Shown: positions 22,230 through 34,832 of the stretch, one piece after another
How the letters are laid out: the number at the start of each line of letters is the position of its first letter
Position numbering within the stretch: position 1 is the first letter of the stretch
NCBI GenBank assembly: GCA_039707655.1
Contig: CM077670.1
Span: 145,866,001 to 145,930,000, forward strand
Direction: 5' to 3'
Length of the DNA: 64,000 nt
DNA from: Elymus sibiricus
Taxonomy: Eukaryota; Streptophyta; Magnoliopsida; Poales; Poaceae
Translations under genes and position numbers: made by a program
The notes under the pieces: model-generated
What the model was told of the DNA's origin: nothing
The model's input: the letters and a program-made list of their open reading frames with translations, nothing else
Database searches by the model: none

Positions 22230-24485
22230 TAATTCTTGATATGAACAGGATGATACTAGCACTAGCATGCAAGGGGGTCGACGTTTAAGGTCTCATGGAC
22301 CAACTTACTCTGCTCGGAGGTTATTTCGTAACCACAAACTTACCATCGTGATCATCACTCGATCACCTCAGGATCAACCAAGCTCGGTATCAACTATACC
22401 ATCGTGATCATCATATGACCACACGGAGCTTGATCTCTACCTATGATCATCGCATGACCACATAAAGATCAACCAACTTCTTTCTCATGGAACCGGGGTT
22501 GTTTATTATTCAGGTTATTATTTCTGTTGACCCATAGTGTGACGTACTACGAACTGTGTCCATGACCGAGGATGCGGCTATCGATAGATTATACACTCTG
22601 CAGAGGTTAGTACACTGTATCCACACCACGGAACTCATGGCCACGTGCTGCCATTCGGGTGGACCAACGACATTCCGACAAAACCAGTCTATTGCATGAC
22701 ACTCTCCCGGCCACTCCGACAAACTCCCCTTTGGGCTATGTCCCGGGTTACCCCGATGTCAACATGTGACATCCGCCACCTCTGTGGCTGCCACCGTCGT
22801 GGCCAAACAAAACATCGTCCCAAACGGGGACCTCGGATCCATACAACTCGGGTACTCAAGGCTTATGGTAGCCTACCTGATCAGGGTAGCGCGCACCCAT
22901 AACCTTCCCTAGTTGGAGGTTCTGGTGAGAGGCATGACAATAGACCGCATTAGGGCCTCCCCATCTAGGCAAGTGTGGTTGCACTGGTGAGCTCGATTCG
23001 GTGGCACCATGACTCAGCCAACAGATGTGTTCAAGTTCGATTAATGTCAGGTTCAACTTGAATGGTGATGAGCTGAGTCACAATATTATAACAAGATGAA
23101 ATAACAATGCAGATGAGCATGATATCAATGCAACCATGGATGAGCAACATAACCATTTAACAACACAGCATCAACAATGATTAATCATTTAGTCTATGAG
23201 ATGCAAATGAGCATGGCATAAAGATGATCATGAATATCACAAGTAAGTTCATAACCAACCGATAACTACTCATATGAGCATATTATTATCGATAGCATCG
23301 GGAATGATTACAAGAATAAAACATGAGAATAATATCATTAACAATTAATCATATCACTCATTAGATGAACATGGCATAAGCATAGACATGGATTCACAAC
23401 CATATTCGAAGCATTCACAAAATAATCAAATGAGCAAACAAATATTAAATATTCAAGTGGAAAACCATGGCTACTGCAATGCCATCATGCAAGCGGCTGT
23501 TGTGGCTTGCCTGGGGGTGAAGAAACCACCGGGAAGAGGTGCGGAGATACTCGTGGAAAAATCGCCGGAAAAGATTCCCTATCGGAGGGGGCTGAATAAG
23601 GTTAGGGGCAAAATGGTCATTTTCAGAGTGTGACAACATTATGAAAATGGTACCATCGAACGGGCTCGACGAACTGAGATCGTGGGCTTTGGAATCACCT
23701 GATTCGGAGTTGTGGGTGAAAAGTTATGGCCGTTCGTTCGATAGACAGAAAAACAAATAAAAATTGAGTTTTTCTGTGGCTAACGGACAAACGTCCGCAA
23801 TATAATCCTTTCGGCCTGCTGGGTTAAACAGAAAGCGTACTTTGCCGAATACGCTTTCAGAAAGTGAAAGCGCACTTTCTCCCGCAGCCGTGACAGAATA
23901 CACTTTTATTAAGCGAAAATGTATTCTGGTGAATACGTCTTCACTTAAACGTGCGCGGGCCCGGGGTCAACGGCTCCTCTGGCTGACGGGTGGGGTCGCT
24001 GGGTGTGGGGCCCGCCCGCCATGTCAGCATCTTCAACCTCCCTCCCGCCCGCGCTGCACAGGAGAGACGCGCGCTCGCCGGCGCTTGCCCGGCGACTCGG
24101 GCCATCTCCGGCCGAGGTGAAGGCACTGGCGAGTTCAGGAGAGCGGGCCGCATCCGTCCCCGCGTAGCACGGACGCCGAGGAGGTATGGAGTGGCGGTGG
24201 CTTGAGCAGCGGCGGAAGAGGTCGTCCACCGGATTTGGGGGCGAGGCCATAGCCGCTCTGGGGACGAGACGAAGGGGTGGGGGTGCTCAGCGAGCTCCGG
24301 GTGATCTTCTAGGGGTGGTAGGAAGGAAAGAGTAGCTCGGGCTCGCCGGGATTTAGGCCGACCCGAGCGGCGGCCATGGTGGCAATGCTCGAGGAGGAGA
24401 GCCTCCCGAGCTCGGTTGACCGGTCGAAGGGGGCTAGGGAAGGGGAGTGAGGCTGCTGGTGAGGTCTGGGTTGCTCGGGGTGGGC

Positions 24486-24493
24486 TTATATAG
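24486..24493 (-). promoter_or_regulatory. TATA box of right (5') B LTR
   Basis: TTATATAG on plus, CTATATAA in element sense. It would start the B genomic RNA. The distance to the poly(A) signal near 21768 is about 2.7 kb. Confidence 0.55.
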
Positions 24494-26164
24494 CCACGGC
24501 GTTGATGCCATAGCCGGACGACGACAGGAGTGCGCGGACGATTCCTCTGGCGCGACCGCGTGCACGCGCGCACGCGCGGAGAGGGAGAGACGGCTAGGGG
24601 TGGTGTATTCGGTGCAAAGTTGCTGCGGGGATGGAAAGGACAAAGGCAAAGCGACAAGGGCCGCGGGCATCCCAGGACGGCGTGCTCGCCGGAGCGGAAA
24701 GAGGGGAGGGGGAAGGGTCCAGAGAGTACACGCGGACGCAGGAGAGTGGGGGCATTGATGTGGACATGGTGCGGTGGCGGAAGCTCGGCGTTTGGGCGGC
24801 GGAAGAGGAACCCGAAGTCCAGAGCACGCTTTCGGCGCGCCAGACCGTGTGGCCACCGTGTGCACAGGAGCACGCGGTGCACTCTGGCCAATCAAACGAT
24901 GTCTAGCGTGTTGTCTCTCTTAAGTGGGTCCTACCCGAGGTGATAGATCGAAGAAAACCACTGTGGGTTGATGGGAGGGATCGACTGAACTTTGCTGTTG
25001 CAAACTTAAGCCTGAAGTAGTGATCAACTTAGAGAGGATAAGAGCTAACCAGGATGTCTCAGGGGTTTAGGGTAGGAAGGACTACCATCCTGTGGATTTT
25101 GAAGGGATTTGGACCAAAGTTTAGCATAGTTGCTTTACAACTCCCAAATCTGGTCCAGAAGCTAGATCAGGAAGTAGCACTCACATGGTTGCTTGGGTGG
25201 GGCTGAAAATTGGGGGAGGATGATTATTTGGGCATATGAAGATACCATAAAATTTTCATCCCATTTGGATAAGTAAAAATGGTACTTCCTTCACAATGCT
25301 CCCCACTGGATAGAAACTTGGGGGAATTTTGCAGAGAAAATGGCTTGGCAAAATAATGTGAGTTTTGGCATGCTCACATTATTTAGGGATATTTAGGTCC
25401 TGGATTAATTTCAGAATTTTTTAAGCAATAAAAATTATAGTTGCTTCACAAACTGAAATTGTGACCAGAAAACAAGATTGGATGTTGTGCTCACATAGAT
25501 TGTTGGATGGATATGAAATTTGGTGGACAGTCATTATTTGACCATATGGAGGATCTCCCAAAATTTCAACTCATTTGGATAAGCCTAGATAGTACTTCCT
25601 TCACAAAGCTTCTCTCTGGACAGAAACTTTGGAAATTTGCTGAGGAAGATTTACTAGGCAAATGTAGTTGAATTTTGGCATGTGACAATTATTTGGGTAT
25701 GCGAGAGTGCCCAAAAATTTTGAGGGCAATCAAGAAAATATAAATAGCACTTCCTTCACAAAGTGCCAATCTGGACAGAATAGGAAATGAATATTCCTGA
25801 ATTATTTTTGAACTAGGCAAGGATGGATTTTGGCATATTTTTGGAAGATATGATCCAAAGAATTTATGAGAATTTTTTGGGAATTTTGTGGAAGGCAGAA
25901 ATATAGGTTGCTTCACAACCTAGGGCAAATAGGGTTATTTCTTTAATAGAAAAAGGAATATTCCCAATAAATAAATATTGGGATTGGGCTAATATGGAAA
26001 TGACATGGCCTTGGGATAGATTTGAGAGTGACAAGCCACTAGGAAGTGGCAGGAGAGAAGATTTTCCCAGGTTTCAAGACCACATAGCCACGGAAAAAGA
26101 AATCCCAAATAAAATTCGAAGAAATCCAAAAGAAAAAGAAAGGGCCAAAAATCGGGGTGTTACA

Positions 26165-26673
26165 GTTTGACCCCTGGCAGAGCCAGCAGGAACTCCGTCG
26201 CGTACCTGCTGCCACAGCACAAGCTCACCAATGGGTTGGCATGGTGGTGGTGGTGCCTGAGCATCGTGAGGTCGATGCTCAGGGTTGGCTTGACGTCGTC
26301 CAGGGCCGCCAGCACCGCGAGGGAGCGCGTCGCACCCACCTTGCGATGGTCGTGGTACATGTCCCGCCGCAGCATTGTTGGATGTCGCCGCAGTTGGGTC
26401 TTGGCTGGCACCACTCCGGTCCACATTGTTGTGGCGGCTACGGTCACCAGAACGTCGTGGGAGTTGGCCGTCTACGCCATCTCCGGTGTGGTGGCTATGT
26501 TCACCAGTGCAGTGGGGAAGCTGAACGCCTCCGCCGCCCGCCCCTCCTACTCCACCCGTCCCAGCCGTATCGCCGGCACTGGCCGCACTGCCGACACCGC
26601 CTGCAGACACCTGTGAGGGCAGCTTGGAGGTGGAAGGAGCCGTTGTGGCTCCAGCCTTCTTCTTGGGCGCCAT
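26165..26673 (-). pseudogene. C gag, N-terminal fragment
   Basis: The ATG at 26673 opens MAPKKK, as in H gag (60348), and lies about 80 bp inside the LTR. The fragment is Gly/Pro/Ala-rich and contains no capsid block or zinc knuckle; those were lost at the LARD B junction (26164/26165). The frame is open to the break. It is non-functional as it stands. Confidence 0.7.
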
Positions 26674-26753
26674 CGACGAAAGTGGTGAAGTTGGTACTCA
26701 CACTACCGACACTGATTCGTAACACACGATTCCCCTGCCTGGTGCGCCAAAGA

Positions 26754-27311
26754 TGTCATGGCGTACGACGATCTATGGGATCAAAATGATCCCTTTTTGT
26801 TTCGGCTGTGGGAATTGACGTGTACAAAGAGCGGGATTAGTAGATGCAAGAACACACAGCGATTTATCCAGGTTCGGGCCGCCCTGACGCGTAAAACCCT
26901 ACTCCTGCTTTGGTGGTTTGATTGTGATTGAGCTCAACGTACAAGGGAGCGCGACTTTTCCGGCAAGGTCCATGGGAAGTGCAGCTGCTATGCATAATTG
27001 AGCTAAGGGTCGACCCCTCTACCAGTAGCCGTGGGCCTCCCTTTATAGGCCAAGGGGTTAACGCAGTGGCTAAGATGGTAATTATAGGGTATGAACAGTG
27101 ATTGCACTGTTAGCATGCCTATCTCTAACGAGGTAGGACAAAAGCAATAAATGCACCGTTAGGTGCTACGCTGGGGAGGTGAGTTACGGCAAAGGTTCTG
27201 CACCACTTGTCCAGCTGCCCTTCTATTATCTTGACATGACCTAGGGATGGGTGTCATTAAAGCTAATCTTTCGGTGGCGTGCTGACACGTGCCCTGACAA
27301 GCTATGCCTAG
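26754..27311 (-). repeat. 5' LTR of C, interrupted by D
   Basis: The inner terminus TGTCATGGCG is at 26754. The LTR is broken at 27311 where D starts, and its last five bases CCTAG are the predicted target duplication of D. A TATA box (CTTTATAGG on plus, 27041-27049) is visible. The outer half should lie right of the window. Confidence 0.8.
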
Positions 27312-28170
27312 TGTCGTGCATCCGGTGATCTATGGGACCGAGAAGGCCCCTTTGCGGTTCGACTATGGGGATGTGCAAGCACAAAGAGTAGATTCAGCAA
27401 TCAACACAAGTGTTTTACCCAGGTTCGGGCCGCCGTGAGGCGTAAAACCCTACTCCTGCTTTGATTGTATTATGGTGGGAGCACAAGTACAAGGAGTGTA
27501 ACTTGCCGGCAAGGTGCGCGGGAAGTGCGGCTACATGCGTAGTTTGTGCAAAGTGTCGACCCTTGTAAACGTAGCCATGGGCCTCCTTTTATAGGCCAAG
27601 GGGTCACCATAGTGGCAAAACAGTCTTTACACAGGGTGGATAGAGGCTACAGTGCCAAAGACGTAACTCTGACGGGTTAGGACAAACGCATTAAATGCGC
27701 CGCGAGGTGTCACGCTGGTGAAGCTTGCAAGTAAGGGTTGTCTCTCCTTCTGTGCCGTTCACCCAGCTACCTCTTATTACCTTGACATGCCTCCTGGACG
27801 AGTGTCATTAAAGTTGTATCTTCGGCGGTAAGCTGACACGTGCCCAGACAAAGCTCACCAAACAGCCTGCCCGCTCGACACCTACTTGACAAGCGGCTGG
27901 TGTATCGCTAAGGTGGAGCGGTGGACAAGTAGTGGGATCTCGCCGGCACGGAGCTTGCCGGGCCTTTGCTTGCCGGCAACCAAAGTCTTGGTCTTCAGAA
28001 CTAAACTAGTACTTCTTGATGACCTGCCTGGAGGTCTTCTTCATGGCCTTGTTTATCAAGTCTTGGGTCTTGTTTGTAGTAGTCCTCCGGCAAGCCCTGC
28101 CGTTGGGAAGGCTACAACTGCCTGTGCACAAGTCAGTGTACTAAGGCACCCATGTCTTGGTACACCGACA
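27312..28170 (-). repeat. 3' LTR of D
   Basis: 859 bp, TGTCGTGCATCC to GGTACACCGACA on plus. The TATA box is CTTTTATAG on plus (27587-27595). It shares the terminal ACACCGACA and the R-region block with H and C. CTTGCCGG is frequent in the outer third. Confidence 0.85.
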
Positions 28171-28181
28171 GGAGCCCCCGA
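28171..28181 (-). other. Polypurine tract of D
   Basis: Plus strand GGAGCCCCCGA, i.e. TCGGGGGCTCC in element sense, directly inside the 3' LTR. H has the matching GGGGGCTTC. Confidence 0.6.
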
Positions 28182-28405
28182 GCCTAGGCCATACACGCAT
28201 GCAAGGCCTTGTTGGGCTAGGCCCAAACAGTGCACATGCACGCGTGGTAGAGGATAACTGATGTAATCTTCTCTTTTACCATGCCCCCCATGACGCGCAT
28301 TAAATGCAGACGTGGGAGAGATGGTCTGTAATGGTTGTCAGGGGTAGTGCGCCTGAAAAAGCGCATCCACGTAGGACATTAAAGAGCCAGCCTCCGCTCC
28401 TTCCC

Positions 28406-28415
28406 CATAAAAAGG
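28406..28415 (+). promoter_or_regulatory. TATA box of D antisense gene
   Basis: CATAAAAAGG lies 159 bp before the ATG at 28565 and is embedded in a block also found 171 bp before the H gene (TTCCCCATAAAAAGG). Its position just inside the 3' LTR points to a promoter separate from the LTR. Confidence 0.6.
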
Positions 28416-28564
28416 AATCGCGAGGGGCGCTGCTCATTTACATCCTTCTTCCCCAATCTAGCAATCTGCTTCATCTTATCCTTGCGCAAGTACAAAGCGC
28501 ATCTCCATTTGCCGCTCGGCCGCGCCCCCGCTTGCTTCCAAATGCACCCCTTACCAAGTCAGTC

Positions 28565-31500
28565 ATGGTGCCTAAGAGGAACCAGGATAAGTCAGAGAAA
28601 GCAGCCAACCCAGAAGCAGAGGCAAGGAAGGCGGAACTGGCAAAGATGCGGAGAGACAACGTCGTCTTCAAGCTGGTGTTGACAGAAAGCGATCTGGTGG
28701 AGCGGTACTCGATTATGTGGCGGAAGAAGACGACAGCTCACACCATGCTAGAAGTTCTTCCCAGCTCCATCAAACCTCGCAAGCCTTCTTTGTCGCATAC
28801 TTTTATTACGGGCTTGTTCCCCCTTTCTCTGATTTCCGAGATCATGTACATCTATGGGTTTTGCCTTCTAGACTTCACCCCCAACGCCATGACCTGCATG
28901 TCCATCTTTGCACACATGTGTGAGAACTTTGTTGGAGTAGTGCCCAGCGTAGCCCTTTTCCGTCACTATTTCACTCCACACATCGAAGCAGGTGCCCTCT
29001 CTGGTGGTATTACTTGGATTCCCAGAGACAAAGAAGTCTATGTTAAGGGGCAGCTTCACCTGAAGTGGAACAAGTGGCGCGCAAAATGGTGCTGGATTAA
29101 AGACGTTGATTTTCCAGATTTCTGCAACCCTAGAACAACAAGAGTGGAGCGCGGCAAGGATTGGAGCTATCTTGACACCAACGAAAACAAGCTCACAATC
29201 GCCACAACTCACATCCTGTCCCTCAGGGCTGCCAGCCTCACCATAGAGATGGTGGGGGCCGATTTCCTTCGTTGCCAATCGCTCCCCTTCACAACAAGGG
29301 AAGGCCTGCCTGGGACTACAAAAATGTAGCCGATATCATGCGGGTGCGAACTGGGCTTCACGCCAACTTGACGTCGCTGCAGCAAACGGTCCTCTGCTCC
29401 CAACTCTTCTGTCCTACCGGTGACTTCAAGTTGCCAACAAGTGTGGTGCCCTTGTGCAACAACTCCGCCAAGGATGCCATTATCGCCATGATGCCGGATT
29501 GCAATGCCCACGTCATTGAAGGATCTTGGCAAGAACCACCTAAAGTCGCGGTAAGGGAGTGGTTTGACACACTGGTGGAGAAGGCCATCAGGGAAGAGAA
29601 AGACCTCATCTGCGACACCACTGACGAAGAACCGGAGCACATTGCCAACAGGGCGGCAGAAGCAAGAATGGCTGAAGGCGCCAGCAGATCTGGATCTGCG
29701 ACAGCCGATGTTGATGAAGAGGCAGAGGATGAACCAGAGGATGAGCAGCCAGAAGAGCTTGTCGGGGAGCAGGGAGAGTTTGCTGGAGAACAGGGCGAGA
29801 AAGCCGTTGAAGAGCAAGCTCACATGGAGCCCCCTGTTCCGGCAAAGAAGTGTGGCATCCTCTGGAGAGCTGTCTCTGGAGAGCCAGTTCACCCATCTTC
29901 GGGTGATGAGGAAGCCGACAAGGGAGCGGCCGCCAAGGCTGCCAGGCGGCAAGGACCATGATGCCAAGCTTCTCAACAGCAGCAAGTGCGGCGCCCCTCT
30001 ATGAGGCTGCTACCTACATCGGCTGCCGGAGTAGCTGGATCTTCTCATCCTGTCGCGTCCGTGCAACTAAGCAGGCCAGGACTCCCACGCCACCTCCTGG
30101 CTTCAGCACCGGACCTGTGAGCCTATACGACCTCTCCATCCTTAGCGATGAGGAGGAGGAAGAAGAGTATGTGCCTTCAACCACTTTCATTATTTCTTGA
30201 TTTCTTGTTCCTGATATCTGATTTTCTCCATCTTCTCTTGATTTGACCAGCGATGAGCTAACCTTGGCGCAAAGTATGGCCAAGAGTGCGAGAACTACAG
30301 CGAAGGATGAAATGACAGCAAGCACAACGCCGGATGTTGACGTCGTGGCTGTCAGTCCTGGGCACAGCCCCTAGCACAGCCCCCAGTGTGAGACCACTAC
30401 TCACCTTCCTTTGGCGAGTGTTGGAGTTGAAATATTCATTGCTAACATTGACACAGGAGAAGGAGAAGAGCACCACGAGGAGGAATGCCTGGAAGCAGAC
30501 CCAACCATAACGCCTCCGTCAACCACTGCCCCGGCAATCAGCTCTCCGGCAAGGACCTCCACCAACGAGCCTGACCGCACTGATGAAGTGCCGGCAACCG
30601 GAGCTGCCAGCAACCAGGCAACACAACCGAGGTTATCGGGGAAGAAGTTGTTCCTCTCAACAGTCTCAGTCCAGTAAGTCCCTTGTTGTCAAATGCTTTT
30701 CTTCTTTAATCTCTTTTTTGTTTTCTTGAATTTGATTTTTCTCTTCTCCATCCTTTTAGATCCACCTCTAACCGTTGACATGGACGTTGATGCCACCATT
30801 GAAGAGATTGCAAAGGACGTTGCTGATGAGGCCAGCAAGGTTGCTACTGACGAGGCCGCCAGGGTTGCCGATGAAAAAGGCACTAAAGCAGCCCACGAAG
30901 AGGCCGCAAAGGATACTGCTGAGGAAAGCGGCAACAAGAGTGCCGAGGCCACTGAAGACATCTCTGTCTCAGGAGCGCCAAGCGCTGACTCGGCCATGAG
31001 GGCGATCATCATCGGCAAGGCGGCAGTTGATGATCAACCTTCGACATCTGAAGCGCCTCCCTCAAGCAGATACCTGAAGGTTGGCGATAACCTATTCGTC
31101 AGCATCCCTTGGACGTCAAGCATTGGAGCGCCCATTGAAGGAGAAGATCTTGATGGTGAGGTCATCACTGCTGCTGGGCTCAAAGTTGTCGATGAGCCGT
31201 ACGTCAACAACAATGATTCTAAAGAGAAGCAACTCCTCAAGGCCATGGGTGCAAACTTCCAAAAGCTTCAAGCACATTACAGCAGCCAAACGGAGAGCTT
31301 AGACTCTAGAGCAGCTGTCCTTGGCAAGGCAGAAGAGGATTTCCAGAAGCGCATGGAGGAGATGCAAACTTGGTAAGCAGAGTGCCTTCAAGATCTCCAC
31401 AAATGCCACATCCAGCTTTCTGCTGCCTAGGAAAAGTTTGTTTTGGAGAAGGCTAAAGCTGGCAAGGCACCGGAGGAAGCTGCGCGGATGATAGGGGCAA

Positions 31501-32371
31501 TCGAGGCAGAGTTGAATGAGCGCAAGATTGGCCTTGACACCCACGAAGAAGAACTTGCCGCTCGTGAAGCAGAGGTTGCCGCCAGACTCCGTAGCAAAGA
31601 TGATGAAATTCAAGCCCTTCTTGCACAGCAGACCCAGGAGCTGTAGCGAAAGCATAAGGAGGCTATCGAAGCTCAAGCTGCGGATCATGCTAGCAAGATC
31701 AAGGAAGCCATCGATGCTGCCGGAGCCACAGAGGCCGCCAAGACTGAGCTAGAAGGCAAGGTGCAGAAACTTGAAGCAGATCTTGCGCCAACGGCAAAGA
31801 AGTCTTGGCACTCAAAGCAGATATGGAGAAGACAACCCACACCTTGGCGGAGCTGCATAGTTTAATATCCGCCAAGAACCAAGAGCTCACCAAGGCCACC
31901 AACGTCACCGAAGATCACAAGCTCAAGCTGACCACCTTGGAAAAGTCTCTTGACGCCACCAAGGAGCGCGAAAAGATCTTGACAAAGGACCTCCAGAGCG
32001 AAAAGGCCCTGCTTGCGAGCGCCGCCAATTCTTTCAATGAACTCAAGCTGACCACCTCGGAAAATCTCACCGCTCAGCTGTCTGTCATGGGCTTGCTGGA
32101 ATGCCGCTTCTCCACCAACGACAGGAATGCCGCTAGCTCCAGGCTCACTCTTTTCTTCGAGAGTCTTGTCAAGGCGTTGGAGAAGTACCATGGTGAGAGA
32201 CCTGCCAACTTTGCCAGCGAATCCCGCAAATTCTGCAGCGATGTTCTCTCCAAATTACTTGTCAAGATCGTCCATCGAAATCCTGGTATTGATATCTCCA
32301 AGGCCTTCAAGAGCCTGCCGAAGGGAACCGACACCACGGCCGCCGAGGAGCTTGTCACCCCGATTGTGTGA
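28565..32371 (+). pseudogene. D antisense gene (PF04195-like domain plus coiled coil), decayed
   Basis: Orthologous to the H gene at 49282-53055. The N-terminal domain has DFTPNAMTCMSIFAHMCENF and PSVALFRHYF, like Pfam PF04195 ('putative gypsy type transposon'). An acidic linker follows, then an Ala/Glu/Lys-rich coiled coil and a C-terminal NPGIDISKAFKSLPK block. Three introns are read from GT-AG borders: 30167-30250, 30388-30456 and 30674-30759, at the same places as in H. Damage: a frameshift pair near 28775 and 28850, one near 29272, a TAG near 30371, stops at 31374, 31428 and 31644, and a frameshift near 31795. The function of the family is unknown. An ancestral protein of about 1,100 residues is inferred. 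Confidence 0.8.
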
Positions 32372-33216
32372 GAAAGGTCCAGCAGATTCCAAGGATAGAG
32401 GGCCAACGCAGAGATTAACCCCCTTGCCATTGCTTGTCGCTAGCAGTTCATGTAAAAGACAAATTCCATCTTAAGTTAGAAATGTACTTGGCTTGTGATG
32501 TAATAAAACTTGTGTTGATGAATGGATGTGTGCTATTTCCCTTGTTTTATTCTGTCTTTGCATGATTTTTGTACCCTACACTTGCCGGAAGCTTGCCGGT
32601 GCACGTACTCTTGCCGCGAGCGCTTGAGGAACGGATCCTTAGCAGCCTGCCGGAAGTACCGCTGCCGGCAAGGTTACTCTTGACGATCACAACATGGCTA
32701 CTTAAGTTGTTGAGCAGACTCGAAAAAAGTAAGAGTGGAGCTGATCACGACAAGGTTCCTTAGCATGCAGGTTTTTCATACAAAGGCCAAAAGCGTTCAA
32801 GGAAAATTGCAATTACAACAAAGAATTTATTTCAATGTTTTTCAACTTAACTTTTTCTTTGCTGTACTTCTTGTCGTAAAACGATTACTTGAACATCACT
32901 TGGTGGTATCCACACCATCACTCCCCCCCAGAAAACTTGCACGCGAGGGACCCTTCTGTACTTTGAGAAAAAGAAAGAAGAGAAAAGAGGAGGTCGGAGA
33001 CCTTGACGGCTCGTTAACCATTTCACACAAGACAAAATGTAACACAACATCACATGCAACATACACAAATAAATATGTACTTTGACAAAGAGTTGTGAAA
33101 CACTTAGCTTTATTTCACTTGTGCACAGGGTCTGCGCCTGGCTTTGTACAAAGGATTATATGTCTTGCCGACAAACTTCTACAAAAGATGTTGCCGGGGA
33201 GCCCGGCAACTACGCC
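32372..33216. other. Spacer between convergent D genes
   Basis: 845 bp between the end of the antisense gene and the end of integrase. It holds the poly(A) site above and a block conserved with H (GATCACGACAAGGTTCC, GCAGGTTTTTCATACAAAG). No open frame of note. Confidence 0.6.
32502..32507 (+). terminator. Poly(A) signal of D antisense gene
   Basis: AATAAA, 131 bp after the stop codon, in a 3' block conserved with H (ATGTAAAAGACAA then GATGTAATA). Confidence 0.6.
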
Positions 33217-34294
33217 TTACGGGTAAAACTTGTGAAGATGCTCAATATTCCATGAGTTCTGAACTAGAGTGCCATCTTCGGTCTCCAGATGGACTACGCC
33301 AGGTCTGGTGACTCGTACTACCTGAAAAGGGCCTTCCCACTTCGGAGTCAGCTTGTTTGATCCTTTGGCAGACTGAATCCGCTGAAGAACAAGGTTGCCT
33401 TCATCAAGGCTCCGGGCATGAACCTTGCGGCTATGGTAGCGGTGCAAAGCTTGCTGGTAGCGTGCGGCTCGCATAGCAGCCCGAAGACGATCTTCCTCAA
33501 GGAGCGTGGCATCATCTTGCTGCAGCAGCTCTTGCTCAGCTTCATCATAAGCAAGCACTCGAGGTGACTCATACATGAGTTCTGTGGGGAGCACCGCCTC
33601 TGCACCATAGACTAGGGAGAAGGGTGTCTGGCCGGTGGCTCGATTTGGTGTCCTCCTGAGTGACCAAAGAACCCCCGAGAACTCATCAATCCAGTGCCTT
33701 CCGCACTTGTGCAACTTGTCAAAGGTTCTTGTCTTGAGGCCACACAGCACTTCGGCATTTTCCCTCTCCACTTGGCCGTTGCTTCTCGGGTGAGCGACAG
33801 ATGCAAAACAGTTTTTGCTGCCAAGGTCTTGGACGTACTGCATGAAGGTGCCGCTCATGAACTGTGTGCCATTATCGGTTATGATCCTATTAGGGACACC
33901 AAAACGACAAACTAATCCTTTAAAGAACTTGACGACTGACTGTGCTATCACCTTCCTCACTGGCTCTACCTCAGGCCACTTCGTGAACTTGTCGATCGCA
34001 ACGTACAAGAACTCGAAGCCCCCGGTAGCACGGGGAAAGGGGCCCAAGATATTGAGACCCCAGACCGAGAAGGGCCAGGAGAGAGGGATTGTTTGAAGGG
34101 CTTGAGCTGGCTGATGTATATTCTTGGAATGGAACTGGCATGCTTCACATTTGGTTACTAGTGCAGTTGCATCCTGGAGAGTAGTGGGCCAATAGAAGCC
34201 TTGTCGGAATGCTTTGCCGACAAGGGCCCTTGATCCTATGTGAGAGCCACACATGCCTCCATGTATCTCTGCCAACAGCTTCAGTCCATGACGG
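33217..34294 (-). pseudogene. D integrase, 5' end cut by E
   Basis: Integrase inserts the cDNA into the host chromosome. The fragment starts in the zinc-binding region (AEIHGGMCGSHIGSRALVGK), contains the C-X2-C of KCEACQFHSK, the core with TDNGTQF and SNGQVERENAEV, and the C-terminal KLTPKWEGPFQVVRV block, and ends HLHKFYP. The first catalytic Asp is replaced by Asn (WGLNILGPF, codon 34051-34053); H has Asp. The reading frame is otherwise open to the E junction, so the missense change and the split together disable it. Confidence 0.88.
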
Positions 34295-34759
34295 TGTCCT
34301 GGACTAGGAGGTACCAATCTAGTCAGCCCATATTCCTCGGGCTGGGCCAGTGGGCCTTCATTCTTATCAAGATGGACTCCAGAAGGACAAGATTACATCT
34401 GCCGAAGATTTGACGTCTACTCCAAGATTTCCCCTGCCGCCTCCTCGCCTGGATACCTACCTTGTAACCCTAGATACCCTACCCGGCGTGTATATAAGCC
34501 AAAGGGTTTAGCCCTCAAAAAGGACCTCAACACAATCTCATTCACCTAGCCTTAGGACCAGATGATACGATCTCGAGGTAGATCAACTATGTACTTGATA
34601 TTTCTCCATCAATATAAACAAGAGCAGGACGTAGGGTTTTACCTCCATCAAGAGGGCCCGAACCTGGGTAAACATCATCTTCCTATTCCTATTACCATCT
34701 GTCCGAGATCCACAGCTCGGGACCCCCTACCCCGAGGTCCGCCGGTTTTTACACCGACA
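34295..34759 (+). repeat. 5' LTR of E
   Basis: 465 bp, TGTCCTGGACTAGG to TTACACCGACA. TATA box TATATAAG at 34491-34498. The ACACCGACA end is shared with D and H. Confidence 0.88.
34491..34498 (+). promoter_or_regulatory. TATA box of E LTR
   Basis: TATATAAG after CCCGGCGTG, about 195 bp downstream of the LTR start. Confidence 0.65.
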
Positions 34760-34760
34760 C

Positions 34761-34778
34761 TGGTGCTTTCATTGAGAG
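34761..34778 (+). other. Primer binding site of E
   Basis: TGGTGCTTTCATTGAGAG starts two bases after the LTR end and differs from the TGGCGCGCCAGG type of T1, F and H. The tRNA was not assigned. Confidence 0.6.
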
Positions 34779-34832
34779 TTCCGCTATGCGATCATAAAGG
34801 ATTGATGGCTCATCTATAGATCAACTGCGGCA

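Larger units (their letters stand above)
14045..26164 (-). mobile_element. LARD copy B, full length, inverted to A
   Basis: In minus orientation: 5' LTR (21668-26164), primer binding site (21651-21662), interior (18500-21667, 3168 bp), polypurine tract and 3' LTR (14045-18499). Both outer ends are exact LTR termini (TGTGGCACC at 14045, GTTACA at 26164). The flanking 5-mers are TGCCT on the left (inside A's LTR) and GTTTG on the right (inside C's gag), so they do not match. A sample of ~560 bp at the outer LTR ends shows about 13 differences, so this is not a very recent insertion. No coding sequence was found. Confidence 0.85.
21668..26164 (-). repeat. 5' LTR of LARD B
   Basis: 4497 bp with the same layout as the left LTR. 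The length difference is largely explained by five rather than three copies of the 18-bp minisatellite (22138-22229). The TATA box is at 24486-24493 and the inverted poly(A) signal near 21768. Confidence 0.9.
26165..27311 (-). mobile_element. C: Tat-lineage Gypsy remnant (5' LTR part and gag start)
   Basis: A piece of 5' LTR (26754-27311), a primer binding site block (GGTGCGCCAAAGA) and the first ~165 codons of gag. It is cut on the left by LARD B and on the right, inside its LTR, by element D. The LTR and gag start resemble D and H (shared CCCAGGTTCGGGCCG block, gag beginning MAPKKK). C is the oldest layer of the right-hand nest. Confidence 0.82.
27312..34294 (-). mobile_element. D: Tat-lineage Gypsy element with antisense gene, 3' half
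   Basis: In minus orientation: integrase (33217-34294), a spacer, an antisense gene on the plus strand (28565-32371), polypurine tract and 3' LTR (27312-28170). It is split in integrase by element E; RT, protease, gag and the 5' LTR should be right of the window. The layout equals that of H. Many frameshifts in the antisense gene and a changed catalytic residue in integrase show it is an old copy. Confidence 0.87.

Noticed and set aside
23941..24891. A 316-codon minus-strand open frame in the right LTR of LARD B.
   Set aside because: It lies in the GC-rich promoter block where stops are rare. The same frame is broken in the left LTR (16672-16908 and around) and in A, and it has no recognisable domain.
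27886..28257. A 123-codon plus-strand frame in the D LTR.
   Set aside because: Lies wholly inside the LTR, has no domain and is not matched in the H LTR.
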